A stretch of DNA of 64,000 nucleotides, taken from NCBI RefSeq assembly GCF_004340965.1, contig NZ_SLYA01000001.1, positions 620,001 through 684,000 of the forward strand, read 5' to 3'. Origin of the DNA: Sphingomonas sp. PP-CE-1A-559. Its GTDB lineage: Bacteria > Pseudomonadota > Alphaproteobacteria > Sphingomonadales > Sphingomonadaceae. Shown piece after piece: positions 55,232-64,000 of this stretch; positions within the stretch are counted from its first letter, which is position 1, and the number at the start of each line of letters is the position of its first letter. Made by a program: the position numbers and the translations under genes. Under the pieces are notes generated by a model. It did not search any database. It was given only the letters and a program-made list of their open reading frames with translations, and was not told the origin of the DNA.

Positions 55232-55244
55232 AGATGGGGGTCCA

Positions 55245-55814
55245 ATGACATTTTTTGGTTACGCGCGCGTATCGACCTCCGAGCAGGATCTTGGGATACA
55301 GGAAACGGCGCTGCGGGCCGCTGGCTGCCAGACCATCCGATCGGAGAAGAAATCGGGCAGCGAGCGCGGCGCACGGACGGAATTGCAAGTCTTGCTCGAC
55401 TTCCTTCGCAAAGGCGACACTCTGGTGGTGACCCGCATTGACCGGCTCGCTCGGTCGATGAAAGATCTGCAGGATATTGTGTATGAGCTGAAGGGCAGGG
55501 GGATCGCTCTTAAGGCGACCGAGCAACCGATCGATACAAGCACGGCAGCGGGAAAAGCGTTTCTTGATATGCTCGGCGTATTTGCAGAGTTCGAGACGAA
55601 CCTCCGACGCGAACGGCAACTCGAAGGTATCGAGGCAGCGAAGGCACGGGGCGTCTACAAAGGCGGCAAGCCGCGTATTGATCCCGACGCGGTGCGTAAG
55701 TTGATCGCCGACGGTATGAAGCCCGCACACGTCGCTCGCCAACTCGGCATCTCTCGAGGCACCGTCTACAAGTTCGTCCCCAGGGTGGATACGGTAGCAG
55801 CTTCCGAGACGTAG
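55245..55814 (+). CDS. Serine resolvase/invertase
   Basis: Small serine recombinase of 189 residues, Tn3-resolvase type. The catalytic serine is in FGYARVSTSEQDLG (residue 10). The arginine motif RIDRLARSMKDLQDIV and the long E helix (FETNLRRERQLEGIEAAKAR) follow, and then a C-terminal helix-turn-helix (PAHVARQLGISRGTVYKFV). GGGGG at 55,235 is the ribosome site. No Tn3 transposase gene is seen nearby, so this is either a resolvase left from a transposon or a plasmid multimer-resolution gene. Confidence 0.92.
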   Translation: MTFFGYARVSTSEQDLGIQETALRAAGCQTIRSEKKSGSERGARTELQVLLDFLRKGDTLVVTRIDRLARSMKDLQDIVYELKGRGIALKATEQPIDTSTAAGKAFLDMLGVFAEFETNLRRERQLEGIEAAKARGVYKGGKPRIDPDAVRKLIADGMKPAHVARQLGISRGTVYKFVPRVDTVAASET

Positions 55815-55977
55815 GACCGCATATCCGCCTTTGGTGGAAACCGGACTGGCCGGTTTCGGTCGGTGACTCGCGGTAAGCGGCAGTTCGTTCAGGCGTCGAT
55901 GCTCGCTCAAAGATCTCGACTTCGCGCTCGTCGCACCCCACCGTCCGAATTGTTCGCCGAGGCTTGGGGAGCCTGAA

Positions 55978-56314
55978 ATGCCGTTTTTGACGATCCTAGG
56001 AACAGCCATAGTCACGGCCGCCGCCGCTCAAGGCGCTTTATGGTGGAAGGAGCGTTGGAGCGCCGGCACGGATTGTCCAGCTAATCGATCAAAGCCTTGC
56101 TGCGCTGTCGTTTGCTGACAGGATCCGCAAATCCAGTCGCCTGAAGCCGGCACCCAACCCGGAACCCGAATACACGGTTGAGCGCCATCTGACCGAAAGA
56201 AAGGCCGATCGTGCGGAAAAGCAAAAGCGCTACCTAGCGTCCCAGCAGTCATCGCACGAGGCGCTCATAGTATCCGGCTCAGCCGCCAATGGCGAAGTGC
56301 GGGTGCTCGATTGA
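55978..56314 (+). pseudogene. Frameshifted gene, unknown
   Basis: MPFLTILGTAIVTAAAAQGA begins a frame with one N-terminal hydrophobic segment that ends early. The next frame carries on from about 56,069 with RIVQLIDQSLAALSFADRIR and EYTVERHLTERKADRAEKQK and stops at 56,314. One frame change would join them into about 112 residues with a membrane anchor and a charged helical tail. I recognise no family. It lies between the resolvase and a truncated DUF2971 gene. Confidence 0.4.
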
Positions 56315-56436
56315 CACGTCTCGGCCCGTTTCCATGCCTAGTCTGCCTGCAATCTCTCGCCGTGGGGATGCGGCTCTGGGCCCGTGTCGGTCCGCGAGTG
56401 GTGTATGATATGGACCTGTCGAGGATTTAGCGGCCG

Positions 56437-56590
56437 ATGCGTCTTTACAAATATATGAGTCTCGCCAGCCTGAGGGCGGTACTCGAGCACAACACGATCG
56501 GCTTTTCCCTGCCGGAGGACCTTAACGATCCGTTTGACTTTCCAACTGCGCCCGACGTGCTGGAAAATGGATTTTTCGCGCAACTCCATC
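56437..56590 (+). pseudogene. 5' fragment of a DUF2971 gene
   Basis: MRLYKYMSLASLRAVLEHNT, then FSLPEDLNDPFDFP, is the start of a DUF2971 protein (L-Y-K-Y and N-D-P-F-D marks). DUF2971 genes often lie in defence-rich DNA. The family sequence stops by about codon 50, where the frame runs into the 3' end of the convergent 727-residue gene. The junction at about 56,590 is therefore a recombination boundary. Confidence 0.65.
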
Positions 56591-56597
56591 CGATGGG

Positions 56598-58781
56598 TCA
56601 GGGTGGAAGCAGCCGCGATCGACAGAGAGCGACGAGTTCATCTACCAGCGGTGTCTGCGGCGGCAGGCCGTCGAGCACGGTCGCGAGGTCGTCCTTCGCC
56701 ACCCTCAGTCGCCCCGTCGCGAGGGCGACCAGGAACTCGGCAGCAGCCTCGCCGCGGGGCGTGGTGGCGCTCTCCAGGATGCGGCGGAGCACCCGTGCCG
56801 CTTCCGCGCTCGTCTGCGCATTGTCCGTGTAATCGAGTTCGGACGGACGGGCGGCGCGCAGCAGGCTCGCCTGAATCACCGCGTCGTTGAACCGTCCGAA
56901 GTTCTCGGGGCTGAGTAGCGTGCGGTAGAACCATTCAGTCCTCAGCGTCTGCCTGTCGTTCCGGCCCTCGCCAGTCCTGAGACCCTGCAGGATGGAGGCG
57001 ATCGTGAAGAACACGTCCGCCTGCGTGTTCGCCTTGTCGGGCAGGCCTTCCGGCCAGAACGCGAAGCCGCGCTGGATCTTGAGTGGATCGCCCGGCGCGT
57101 TGGTCAGGAACAACTCCTGCTCCAATCCGACCGAGGTTTGCCGAAGGCGCTCTCGGCGCTGCTCGATCTCCGCTGAGATCGGCACACTCCGGTTCGCCGT
57201 TTCGTCGAAGACGGCAAGTTCCCGGTCCCACGGGTTCGGTGCAGCCAAGCCGGGCAGGTTGATCTGATCGACGATGATCAGCGGGTGCTCGGCGGCGTTA
57301 TGGGTCAGCGCGAGATTGCGCGTGAGGGTCTGGGTGCGCTCGGTGCTCTCGGTCACGACGAGCCCAGCGAAGTAGAGGAGCGGCGCCTCGGGGCACGACC
57401 TCAGCATCCGGCTGAGGTCCAGCAACTGACGGCCGCTTCCGACGACTGCGGACACGACGAGTATCGGATCGGTGAATGCGTCCTCGACCGCTGCACGGGC
57501 TTGCTCGAATTCCTCGCGCGTGAGGATGGGAGCGGCGCTGTCCGCGGCATCGAGCACCCGCTTAGCGAAAGGCGCTGACTCGGCGTTCGCCACGATGCAG
57601 TGCCCGAGCTTGGCCGGGATGCTTGCGGCCGCGAGGTACGCGAGCCTCTTCTCCGCGCTTTCAGACGTGGCGACCTTCTCCGCGTCGATCGCGAATTGAC
57701 GGGTCGGTCGTCCGGCGTTGATCTGGAACGTGCCGGTGCCGGCGTGCCGGGCCATCGTGGCCGAGAGCGCCGCATGCTCTTTCGTCCGCTTGATGACGAG
57801 CGGCTCGGGTTGCGGGCCGGCGATGTCGAACTGATCCCCCTGGATCGGGATGGCGATCGATCCGTTGGCACACATCGAGCAGGGTGCACCGCTGTCGGCT
57901 TCCACCGTTCGGATGAAGCCGCCTGGGTTATTCTGCCGATCGAATGCTAGGTCAACCGCCGCGACCAGAGTCTCCGGCTTTTCGCCGAGAAAGAGCACGT
58001 GCACGATCCTGCGGCTGTCGAAGCCTCTCTGGACCAACCGCTTCGCGAGCTTGCCGCTCGAGGATGCGGATACGAGCGCGACCGCGCCGCCGGTGCGGAA
58101 GTGCGCGTAGGTGTCGACGCCGTCGTAGGACCTAAAGCTGTCGACCAGCACGGGCGGCAGTGCATCCTCAGACGCGCGCAGATCGTTGATCGCGGCGACG
58201 AGCGCGAAGAGCGATGGCGTGTCGACGTACACGACCGACGTGTCCTCGGGTATGTGTCGCAACGCGCACAGCGCGACGAACGTGATCTCCGACTGCCGCA
58301 CGAGAATGTTGGACAGGCGGATGAAGCGGCCGGTGTGCCGACCCGACGGGTTGCGGAAGTGGTACGCGCTCGTGGACTCCACGAAGCCCTTGTGGTCCCG
58401 GAAGATCGATGTCGCACCGCGCCTGAGCAGGTCGGTCAGGGCCACGTCCGACACGTGCTCGCCGTCGTCGAGCGGCATGCGCCGGAATTCAAAGCCGTTG
58501 CCACCGAACGAGATGAGGGTGACCGGCGTTCGCTTCAGCAGCCTTTCCTGGAGCCGGCGGAAGGGGCCGGGCGCGGAGAAGGAGCGCACGATCTCGCCCG
58601 CCACGCTTTCCCGGCAGAGGATGACGAGTTCGTCCGGGACGAGGCGCGCGTCAATTTCCTTCTCGAGTTCGCCGACCATCGCGCCGACGTCGAGCTCGCG
58701 CGGACCGACGAACGCGACCAGCGTGTCGCGCGCCGCCGTTCCTACCATGCGGTCGAACCTATGGACGAAGAGGTACTTCAC
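56598..58781 (-). CDS. 727-aa protein with PRTase-like segments
   Basis: Large soluble protein, no clear assignment. Residues 139-165 (AYHFRNPSGRHTGRFIRLSN) look like the start of orotate phosphoribosyltransferases, and TSVVYVDTPSLFALVAAIND (181-200) could be the following strand. Around residues 440-455, ILVVSAVVGSGRQLLDL resembles a PRPP-binding loop, but with serine and alanine where the usual acidic pair stands. A CSMC pair (301-304) may bind metal. The GTG start overlaps the stop of the GHKL ATPase gene (GTGA), so they are made together. A PRTase-like partner of an Hsp90-type ATPase is plausible; defence function is inference. Confidence 0.7.
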   Translation of the reverse strand: MKYLFVHRFDRMVGTAARDTLVAFVGPRELDVGAMVGELEKEIDARLVPDELVILCRESVAGEIVRSFSAPGPFRRLQERLLKRTPVTLISFGGNGFEFRRMPLDDGEHVSDVALTDLLRRGATSIFRDHKGFVESTSAYHFRNPSGRHTGRFIRLSNILVRQSEITFVALCALRHIPEDTSVVYVDTPSLFALVAAINDLRASEDALPPVLVDSFRSYDGVDTYAHFRTGGAVALVSASSSGKLAKRLVQRGFDSRRIVHVLFLGEKPETLVAAVDLAFDRQNNPGGFIRTVEADSGAPCSMCANGSIAIPIQGDQFDIAGPQPEPLVIKRTKEHAALSATMARHAGTGTFQINAGRPTRQFAIDAEKVATSESAEKRLAYLAAASIPAKLGHCIVANAESAPFAKRVLDAADSAAPILTREEFEQARAAVEDAFTDPILVVSAVVGSGRQLLDLSRMLRSCPEAPLLYFAGLVVTESTERTQTLTRNLALTHNAAEHPLIIVDQINLPGLAAPNPWDRELAVFDETANRSVPISAEIEQRRERLRQTSVGLEQELFLTNAPGDPLKIQRGFAFWPEGLPDKANTQADVFFTIASILQGLRTGEGRNDRQTLRTEWFYRTLLSPENFGRFNDAVIQASLLRAARPSELDYTDNAQTSAEAARVLRRILESATTPRGEAAAEFLVALATGRLRVAKDDLATVLDGLPPQTPLVDELVALCRSRLLPP

Positions 58782-59938
58782 GGCTCGACGACGAGCGGAA
58801 GCAGGATCGTGAGGAGGGTGCCGGACGCGCGTGGGAAGGTCTCGCGTTCGGACGGCCAGGTGACGAACTCGGGAAGCGTACCGTAGGGCGTCCGGCGTTC
58901 GAGGCTCAGGTCGGCGTAGAGCGACTGGCGGCCTGTGCGCAGGCGCATGAAACCGCCGTGCTCCCGGAGGATGTCGACGACGTTCGGCAGCCCGAGACCC
59001 GAGCGCGAGGTCGTCTTGCCGGTGGCGTGCTTCTGGAAGCAGCGGCGGACCGCGTCGGCTTCCTCCACCGGCGTCAACTCCGCCAAGGGCCGCTTGGTGA
59101 TCGCGGCGGCGAAGCCGGGGCCGCTGTCGATTACCGAGATCTCGATCAGCTGGAGGTCCTTGTTGGTCGCCCGCGGCGGCCGAAGTCTCGCGCAGTATGC
59201 CGCAAGCGGGGGCGACGTGCCGACGAACTCAGCGAGCTTGGCCTGAGGGATTGCGTGCCGCCTGGCCTGTACGCCGCGGATCGAACGACCAAGCCGGTCC
59301 CCCCGCTCGTCGACACGGGCATGGTCCTCGGTGTTGCGGAACAGCTCGTAGAGAGCCCCGCCGACCGCGTCGGTGAATGATGGTGGGATGGAGGACGATA
59401 GCTCCCTTGGAACTATGGTCCGGTCTATCTGACGCGCGACCTCGATGAAGGCGCTCGTTCCCTTCAGCGACGGCTGTCCCTCGAGGTCGAGGTCGTAGAG
59501 CAGACGGGGCGCCGCGCGGTCGAGGTGATCGACGCACAGCACCTCATATTGGGGCCCGCGCGATGCCTCGCGCGGCCGTTCGCTCTGAATCACGTCGAGG
59601 CGCGCCAGCGCTTGCGCGCGCAGTGCCTCCGAGATGACTGCGCCGTCGACCGCGCTCGCCCGGTCGCACAACAGCGCCGCGGCGATGCCGAAGAACTGCC
59701 GGGTAAGGGTCGTCATCTGCCCATCCGGGTCTTCGGCATTCGGCACGTATGTCTGGAGCGCGGGGTGGCGGATCGACTGCGCCCATGTGATCAGCGCTTG
59801 GACCACTGCGGCCTCACCCCCAGCATGGTGGTGGTGCCCCTTCGTGGGGAGCCTGATGGGTCCGCTGGAGGCGTCGCGCGCCAGCCCGGAAAGCATCGCT
59901 TCCGCCGCCGAGACGGTCATGGCCTTTGTCACAAGCAT
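58778..59938 (-). CDS. GHKL/Hsp90-like ATPase
   Basis: A 386-residue protein with a GHKL ATP-binding fold in its second half: N-box ELFRNTEDHA (about 198-207), G1 box DSGPGF (271-276) and G2 box SGLGLPNVVDIL (312-323). The first 190 residues are unlike histidine kinases or Hsp90 and carry a HHHH run near residue 37. No phospho-acceptor or response regulator is present. ATG 59,938 is preferred to an upstream GTG. It is the first gene of a two-gene operon with the PRTase-like protein and is divergent from the NACHT-like gene across 218 bp. Confidence 0.85.
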   Translation of the reverse strand: MLVTKAMTVSAAEAMLSGLARDASSGPIRLPTKGHHHHAGGEAAVVQALITWAQSIRHPALQTYVPNAEDPDGQMTTLTRQFFGIAAALLCDRASAVDGAVISEALRAQALARLDVIQSERPREASRGPQYEVLCVDHLDRAAPRLLYDLDLEGQPSLKGTSAFIEVARQIDRTIVPRELSSSIPPSFTDAVGGALYELFRNTEDHARVDERGDRLGRSIRGVQARRHAIPQAKLAEFVGTSPPLAAYCARLRPPRATNKDLQLIEISVIDSGPGFAAAITKRPLAELTPVEEADAVRRCFQKHATGKTTSRSGLGLPNVVDILREHGGFMRLRTGRQSLYADLSLERRTPYGTLPEFVTWPSERETFPRASGTLLTILLPLVVEP

Positions 59939-60156
59939 TCTTCTCACGATAACGACAGCTCTTCCCGCTGTCGAAGGTCCATTGCTGCTTCTTTACACCA
60001 CGCGCGCATCGTCGGGTGGCTCCGGTACGCCGGACGGCACGGACTAGAGCCGCCCCCCTGCTTACAGCTCTGGCCACGGGGCGCGGTAGGTAGCAGGTCG
60101 CGCATGGTTTCCCGTAAGAAATGGCGCCTGGGCGCCGAGCCGGCTATTCCCCTTTC

Positions 60157-63100
60157 ATGACCGATATCGAAGCGGAAACAAAAAGCGAGCTGGTTGAGGA
60201 TCTCAATCTGAATGGCCCGGACCAAGCCGGGCCCCGTCCGATCGCGCGCAAGCTGCAGCGGATCGACCCGCCGAAAGATGTCGAGGTCGTGCTTCACCAA
60301 AGCGAAGTGATGGCGCTCGAGGGCCCTCTCGTAATCGTCGGCGATCCCGGGGCCGGCAAGTCGATTCTGATGGAGTCTTTCGAGGGTATCGACGGCGCGA
60401 TCTTCATTCGAGCGACGCAGCTGGTGCGAATGGCCAACCCCGCAAAGAAGCTCGGCATGGTAACGCGGATCGTCATCGATGGCGTTGACGAAGTCGCGTC
60501 AAATGCAGAGGGCGGAGGCATCGAGGCGGTGCTGGCCAAATTGTCGGAACTCGACAATCCCGACTTCATACTGTCCTGCCGCGCGGCCGACTGGCGGGGC
60601 GCCGCCGATCGGATCCGGATCAAGGATGATTATGGACGCGACGCCACGATGCTGGAGCTCCAACCATTCGACAGAGACGACGCAGCGCGGTTTCTGGAGA
60701 CACGCTTTCCCGAACTCGACGCCGAGCAGGTGCTCACCCATCTGATCGATCGGGGATTGCATGACATTTATGGCAATCCGCTGACGCTGCAATTGCTTGG
60801 CGAGGTGGCGCTCGATGGTGGCGCACTGCCAGCAACCCGCGGCGGGCTTCTCGCCCAGGCTTGCCCCAAACTTGTTCTGGAAGCCAATGATCGCCACAAG
60901 GACAGGCCGCATGCCGGCTGCGACCCGGAAGAGCTGATGCTCTCGACCGGCGCCGCAGCCGCAGCCTTCCTGCTGTGCGACAAGCTCGGCGTGTTCAGCG
61001 GTGCGGTGGGAGACCTCCCATCCGCGTATTTTTCACGCCCAAGCATGCGTTCGCTGCCCTTTGCGACCGAGTTCGATGAGGCCATCAAGACAAGGCTGTT
61101 CAAGGGCGAAGGTGAAAACCTCCTGGTCCCGGTCCACCGCGTCGTGGCCGAGTATCTTGCCGCCAAGTGGCTCGCGCGGTGCGTGTCCTCGGGACAGTCC
61201 GCCAGGCGGGTCGTTGCCTTGCTGCGTCAGGGTGGATCGGTGCCGACGTCGCTGCGCGCGGTGAACGCCTGGCTCGCCGGTTTCTCGCCCGAGCTCGGCA
61301 TGACCTGCGTGAGCGATGATCCGTACGGTGTCCTTCGCTATGGCGATGTCGACGGCCTGCCGCTGCCGACGGCTCGCGCGCTGCTGCGCGCACTCGCCGC
61401 GCTGTCGCATGAGGACCCCTTTTTCCGGGCAGAAGATTGGTCGCGCCAGTCAGCGCGGGGCCTCGCCCGGGTCGAATTGAAGGACGAATTGCTCGCGCTC
61501 CTGAACGCGCCTGGCGAACACCATATGCTTGGTGCCCTGCTGATCGAGGCGATGCAGGGTACCGAACTCGGCACGCTTCTCCAGAGCGAATTGCGCGCGA
61601 TGCTTCTCGATCCGAAGCGATCGTACCATCAGCGCGGGACGACCCTTGCGATCCTGAACGAACGCGGCGCCGTGACCGACTGGCCGGTCCTCCTAAAGGC
61701 CCTCGCCGAACTCGGTGACAGCGGTTCTCTGCGGAATGCGGCAAATGCCGCTGTCAGCATGGCCGTCCGGGATATCACGCCGGAATTGGCGGTGCCGATC
61801 CTGTTGTGCAACCTGGGCCTGACACTGAGTCCGGCCAGCAAGGCGACGCGAAAATCTCATCAGTCGCTGTATCCCAGCAAACACCTTCTCGAACTGCCCT
61901 CAGCGCAGTTGGAGAAATGGCTCGATGTCATCGCAGAGTACGGCACGATGGTGCGTCGCCATGACCACCAGCGCATGGCGCTGGTCGATTTCGCACTCTC
62001 CATTCTTGCCAGACGCCTCGAATATGCGCCGGCGCCTTCGGCAGAGCAGCTCGGGCGTTGGACGAGCTGGTTGCGCGGGCAACGCGGTTATGACGACAAG
62101 GCCCCGAAGAAAATCAGGGATTTCTTCGCCGGCGAATCAACACTGCGACAGGCCGTTCAGGCCGAGATCCTGCTTGCTGTCAGCGCTAAGGAGCTGCGGA
62201 AGCTTTCATTTCGGGTTGGTGACGTTCCCCTCGGTCTCTACCCCGATGAAGAGGATTGCGCAGTCCTTTTGCGGGCCTGGCGCCACCGGGAAAATATTGC
62301 CACTCCGGACACCGAAATCTGGGACACACTCCTCTGGATGGGGCGGCGACGCGGAGGGCTGTCACCGTCTCTCCGCGCGGCAGCGGAAGAGACCGCAGGC
62401 GACGATCCGCTGCGTCTCGATGTCATCGAGCGCTATTCCAGGCCGATCGAAGATACGCGAGATCCGAAGGATGCGGCGTGGGAGGCCGAGCGGGATGCCG
62501 AGCGCGAGGCAGCGTTTGCTGACCACCGCGCATGGATCACCGACAATCTTCAACATGTCGACGCGGGATCCGCCGTACTCGCAGAGGCCGCCGACGCCTA
62601 CCGCGGCCTCGACTACTATGTGAATGATCTACCAGGTGGTGCCGAAGAGAAGATGGCAGGATTCCTGACCCCGGCGCTTGCCGAGCGCGTGCTGTCGGGC
62701 TTTGCCGCAAGCCTGAGGCGCGCGGACCTCCCGACGGCGCGCCAGATCGCCGAAGCCCACGCAAAGGGCAAAAGCTACCCAATCGAAACGGTGCTGATCG
62801 CCGGGGTGTCCGAGATGCTGAGAACCGGTCAGCCGCTTTCGGACCTTCCCCGCCAGAATATCGACAGCGTCTTCATGGCTTGGCGGCGCGATCCAGCGTC
62901 TAACACCGAAGACTCGCTCGGCATTGAGGACGCTTTGGTCAATCTGTGTCTGGGCACGCCAGAGGATCAGGAGCAATTCTACCGCACAAGCATCGAACCG
63001 GACCTCGAGGCCAATGCTCGCCACGTCTACGACCTTTACTATCTGACTCACCTGCTGCCGATGGTACCGCTCGCCGCGCAGCTATGTCGCGAATGGCTAT

Positions 63101-64000
63101 CCCGCTTTCCCATGATGCCTGCGACCATCATGAGCGGACTTGTTCCATCAGTGCTCGCCGGTGATCTCGCTGATATCCGCCAGACGGTTGTCCAATGTCG
63201 CGCCCAAACCTGCGCCGATATCGATGCCCTATTCCTGTGGCTGGCGTTGGATTTCATGGCCGACTTTGCTGACCGCGAGACCGACCTACGCGCTGCGGCC
63301 GCCGACCGCCCCGAGTTTCTGTGGAACCTGCGTTCAGTGATCCAGACGCCAACAGGTTCTCGATTGTCGACGCTTTCAGCCGAACAGCTCGGATACATCG
63401 TGAGCGCCTTCGCGCCCACCTGGCGCTACCTCGAGCGGCCCGAGGGCGTGTCGCATGGGGACACTAACCCCTGGCAAGCCACCGATTTCCTCAAAGAATG
63501 CATCGCCGCCCTATCGGCGTTGCCCACAGCGGCCGCAGGTAAAATGCTAGCATCGCTGATGGAGGCGAGCGATTACGGCTACCTGGACGACCTTAAGCAT
63601 GCTGCCGCCCAGCAGCGTCGTGTCCAAGCCGATCACGACTACACCGCCGCCACGCTCGACCAGCTCAAGGCGGCTGCAACGGGAACCCCTCCTAAGTCGC
63701 TCGACGACCTGCGCGCGTTTTTCGCGGACCGGCTGGGCGAACTGAACGCAAAGCTCGCCGGCGACAATCTCGACAGCTGGGTGGTCTATTGGGACCGCGA
63801 CCGTCCGCACGAGGAAAATTACTGTCGAAACCGGCTGATCGGCCAACTCTCGAACGAATTGCCGGATGCGATCAGCTTTGCGCCGGAGGAGCAGATGCCG
63901 GGCACGACCCGAGCGGACATCGCCTTGCGCCTCGATAAGATGGCCCTGCCGGTCGAGATCAAGGGGCAGTGGCATACGCAGGTATGGGCCGCGGCCTCCG
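60157..64000 (+). CDS. Giant NACHT-like NTPase, nuclease-like C-terminus
   Basis: At least 1,281 residues without a stop to the window's edge. The NTPase domain lies at the N-terminus: Walker A VGDPGAGKS (61-69), Walker B with the NACHT-like tail RIVIDGVDE (104-112), and a sensor FILSCRAADWR near 140. From about residue 350 on, the protein is helical repeat-like. At the end TRADIAL (about 1,250) and LPVEIKGQWH (about 1,265-1,274) supply the D and E-x-K of a PD-(D/E)xK nuclease. This is the layout of STAND immune NTPases: sensor repeats and an effector nuclease. The C-terminal end and the activating ligand are not visible. Confidence 0.85.
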   Translation, partial: MTDIEAETKSELVEDLNLNGPDQAGPRPIARKLQRIDPPKDVEVVLHQSEVMALEGPLVIVGDPGAGKSILMESFEGIDGAIFIRATQLVRMANPAKKLGMVTRIVIDGVDEVASNAEGGGIEAVLAKLSELDNPDFILSCRAADWRGAADRIRIKDDYGRDATMLELQPFDRDDAARFLETRFPELDAEQVLTHLIDRGLHDIYGNPLTLQLLGEVALDGGALPATRGGLLAQACPKLVLEANDRHKDRPHAGCDPEELMLSTGAAAAAFLLCDKLGVFSGAVGDLPSAYFSRPSMRSLPFATEFDEAIKTRLFKGEGENLLVPVHRVVAEYLAAKWLARCVSSGQSARRVVALLRQGGSVPTSLRAVNAWLAGFSPELGMTCVSDDPYGVLRYGDVDGLPLPTARALLRALAALSHEDPFFRAEDWSRQSARGLARVELKDELLALLNAPGEHHMLGALLIEAMQGTELGTLLQSELRAMLLDPKRSYHQRGTTLAILNERGAVTDWPVLLKALAELGDSGSLRNAANAAVSMAVRDITPELAVPILLCNLGLTLSPASKATRKSHQSLYPSKHLLELPSAQLEKWLDVIAEYGTMVRRHDHQRMALVDFALSILARRLEYAPAPSAEQLGRWTSWLRGQRGYDDKAPKKIRDFFAGESTLRQAVQAEILLAVSAKELRKLSFRVGDVPLGLYPDEEDCAVLLRAWRHRENIATPDTEIWDTLLWMGRRRGGLSPSLRAAAEETAGDDPLRLDVIERYSRPIEDTRDPKDAAWEAERDAEREAAFADHRAWITDNLQHVDAGSAVLAEAADAYRGLDYYVNDLPGGAEEKMAGFLTPALAERVLSGFAASLRRADLPTARQIAEAHAKGKSYPIETVLIAGVSEMLRTGQPLSDLPRQNIDSVFMAWRRDPASNTEDSLGIEDALVNLCLGTPEDQEQFYRTSIEPDLEANARHVYDLYYLTHLLPMVPLAAQLCREWLSRFPMMPATIMSGLVPSVLAGDLADIRQTVVQCRAQTCADIDALFLWLALDFMADFADRETDLRAAAADRPEFLWNLRSVIQTPTGSRLSTLSAEQLGYIVSAFAPTWRYLERPEGVSHGDTNPWQATDFLKECIAALSALPTAAAGKMLASLMEASDYGYLDDLKHAAAQQRRVQADHDYTAATLDQLKAAATGTPPKSLDDLRAFFADRLGELNAKLAGDNLDSWVVYWDRDRPHEENYCRNRLIGQLSNELPDAISFAPEEQMPGTTRADIALRLDKMALPVEIKGQWHTQVWAAAS

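Noticed and set aside
55815..55977. ORF shadows opposite the resolvase (minus strand, up to 56,015)
   Set aside because: Mostly antisense to the resolvase, with the stop of one frame inside it; no protein-like composition.
1..64000. CRISPR arrays, complete insertion sequences or transposase genes
   Set aside because: No regularly spaced direct repeats and no DDE transposase frame were seen; only TniQ, a resolvase and repeat remnants mark mobility.

Overview
The window reads as chromosome of an alphaproteobacterium of the Sphingomonas group. Evidence for this is GC-rich codon use, the gene order ubiB-ubiE / mutM-rpsT-dnaA, a block rpmH-rnpA-yidD-yidC-yihA, a TimA/MltA/Smr cluster, and REP palindromes of the 'gaaggcggg...cccgccttc' kind common in sphingomonads. 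This is inferred from gene content only; no search was run.

Bases 1 to about 28,100 are ordinary housekeeping DNA. The region holds UDP-sugar genes for surface polysaccharide (wecB, galU, a sugar-phosphate transferase), then moeB, dut, coaBC, ubiB, ubiE, mutM, rpsT, dnaA, trpS, murJ, secB, a TimA-like protein, mltA, an Smr protein, dapE, a glutathione S-transferase, a PAP2 enzyme, an S41 protease lipoprotein, and yihA-yidC-yidD-rnpA-rpmH. The rnpA frame has no ordinary start after rpmH and instead stays open from an ATG upstream of rpmH.

At about 28,108 the competence gene comM is cut off in its AAA domain. Next come a 10-bp repeat at exactly 40-bp spacing and an AT-rich tniQ gene. This looks like the left end of a Tn7/Tn5053-like island inserted into comM. 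The rest of comM is not found before base 64,000, so the remaining 36 kb is probably cargo or layered insertions.

The cargo deals largely with toxic anions. A sulfite part (30.0-33.8 kb and 40.8-44.7 kb) has two YeiE-like LysR genes (one frameshifted), a YeiH-type exporter, two molybdopterin sulfite oxidases (one with its cytochrome c, as SorAB) and a TehA/SLAC1 carrier. A fluoride part (33.9-37.3 kb) has a fluoride riboswitch driving an intact fluoride-type ClC, next to a nonsense-broken crcB, a DUF190 gene and the tail of an older clc. Two related tiny charged proteins flank this part. An arsenic operon (arsR-arsC-arsB-ynfA-arsH) follows. Then come mdh, two secreted beta-propellers with a DUF305 protein, and a module of ClC-CBS, SLC13 and DUF202 membrane proteins beside a serine resolvase with its res-like sites.

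The last 7.4 kb (56.6-64 kb) is the most promising candidate for an undescribed system. A GHKL/Hsp90-like ATPase is translationally coupled to a 727-residue protein with phosphoribosyltransferase-like segments. Divergent from it is a giant protein of more than 1,280 residues with a NACHT-like NTPase at the front and a PD-(D/E)xK-like nuclease signature at the back. A defence role is an inference from domain logic and context.
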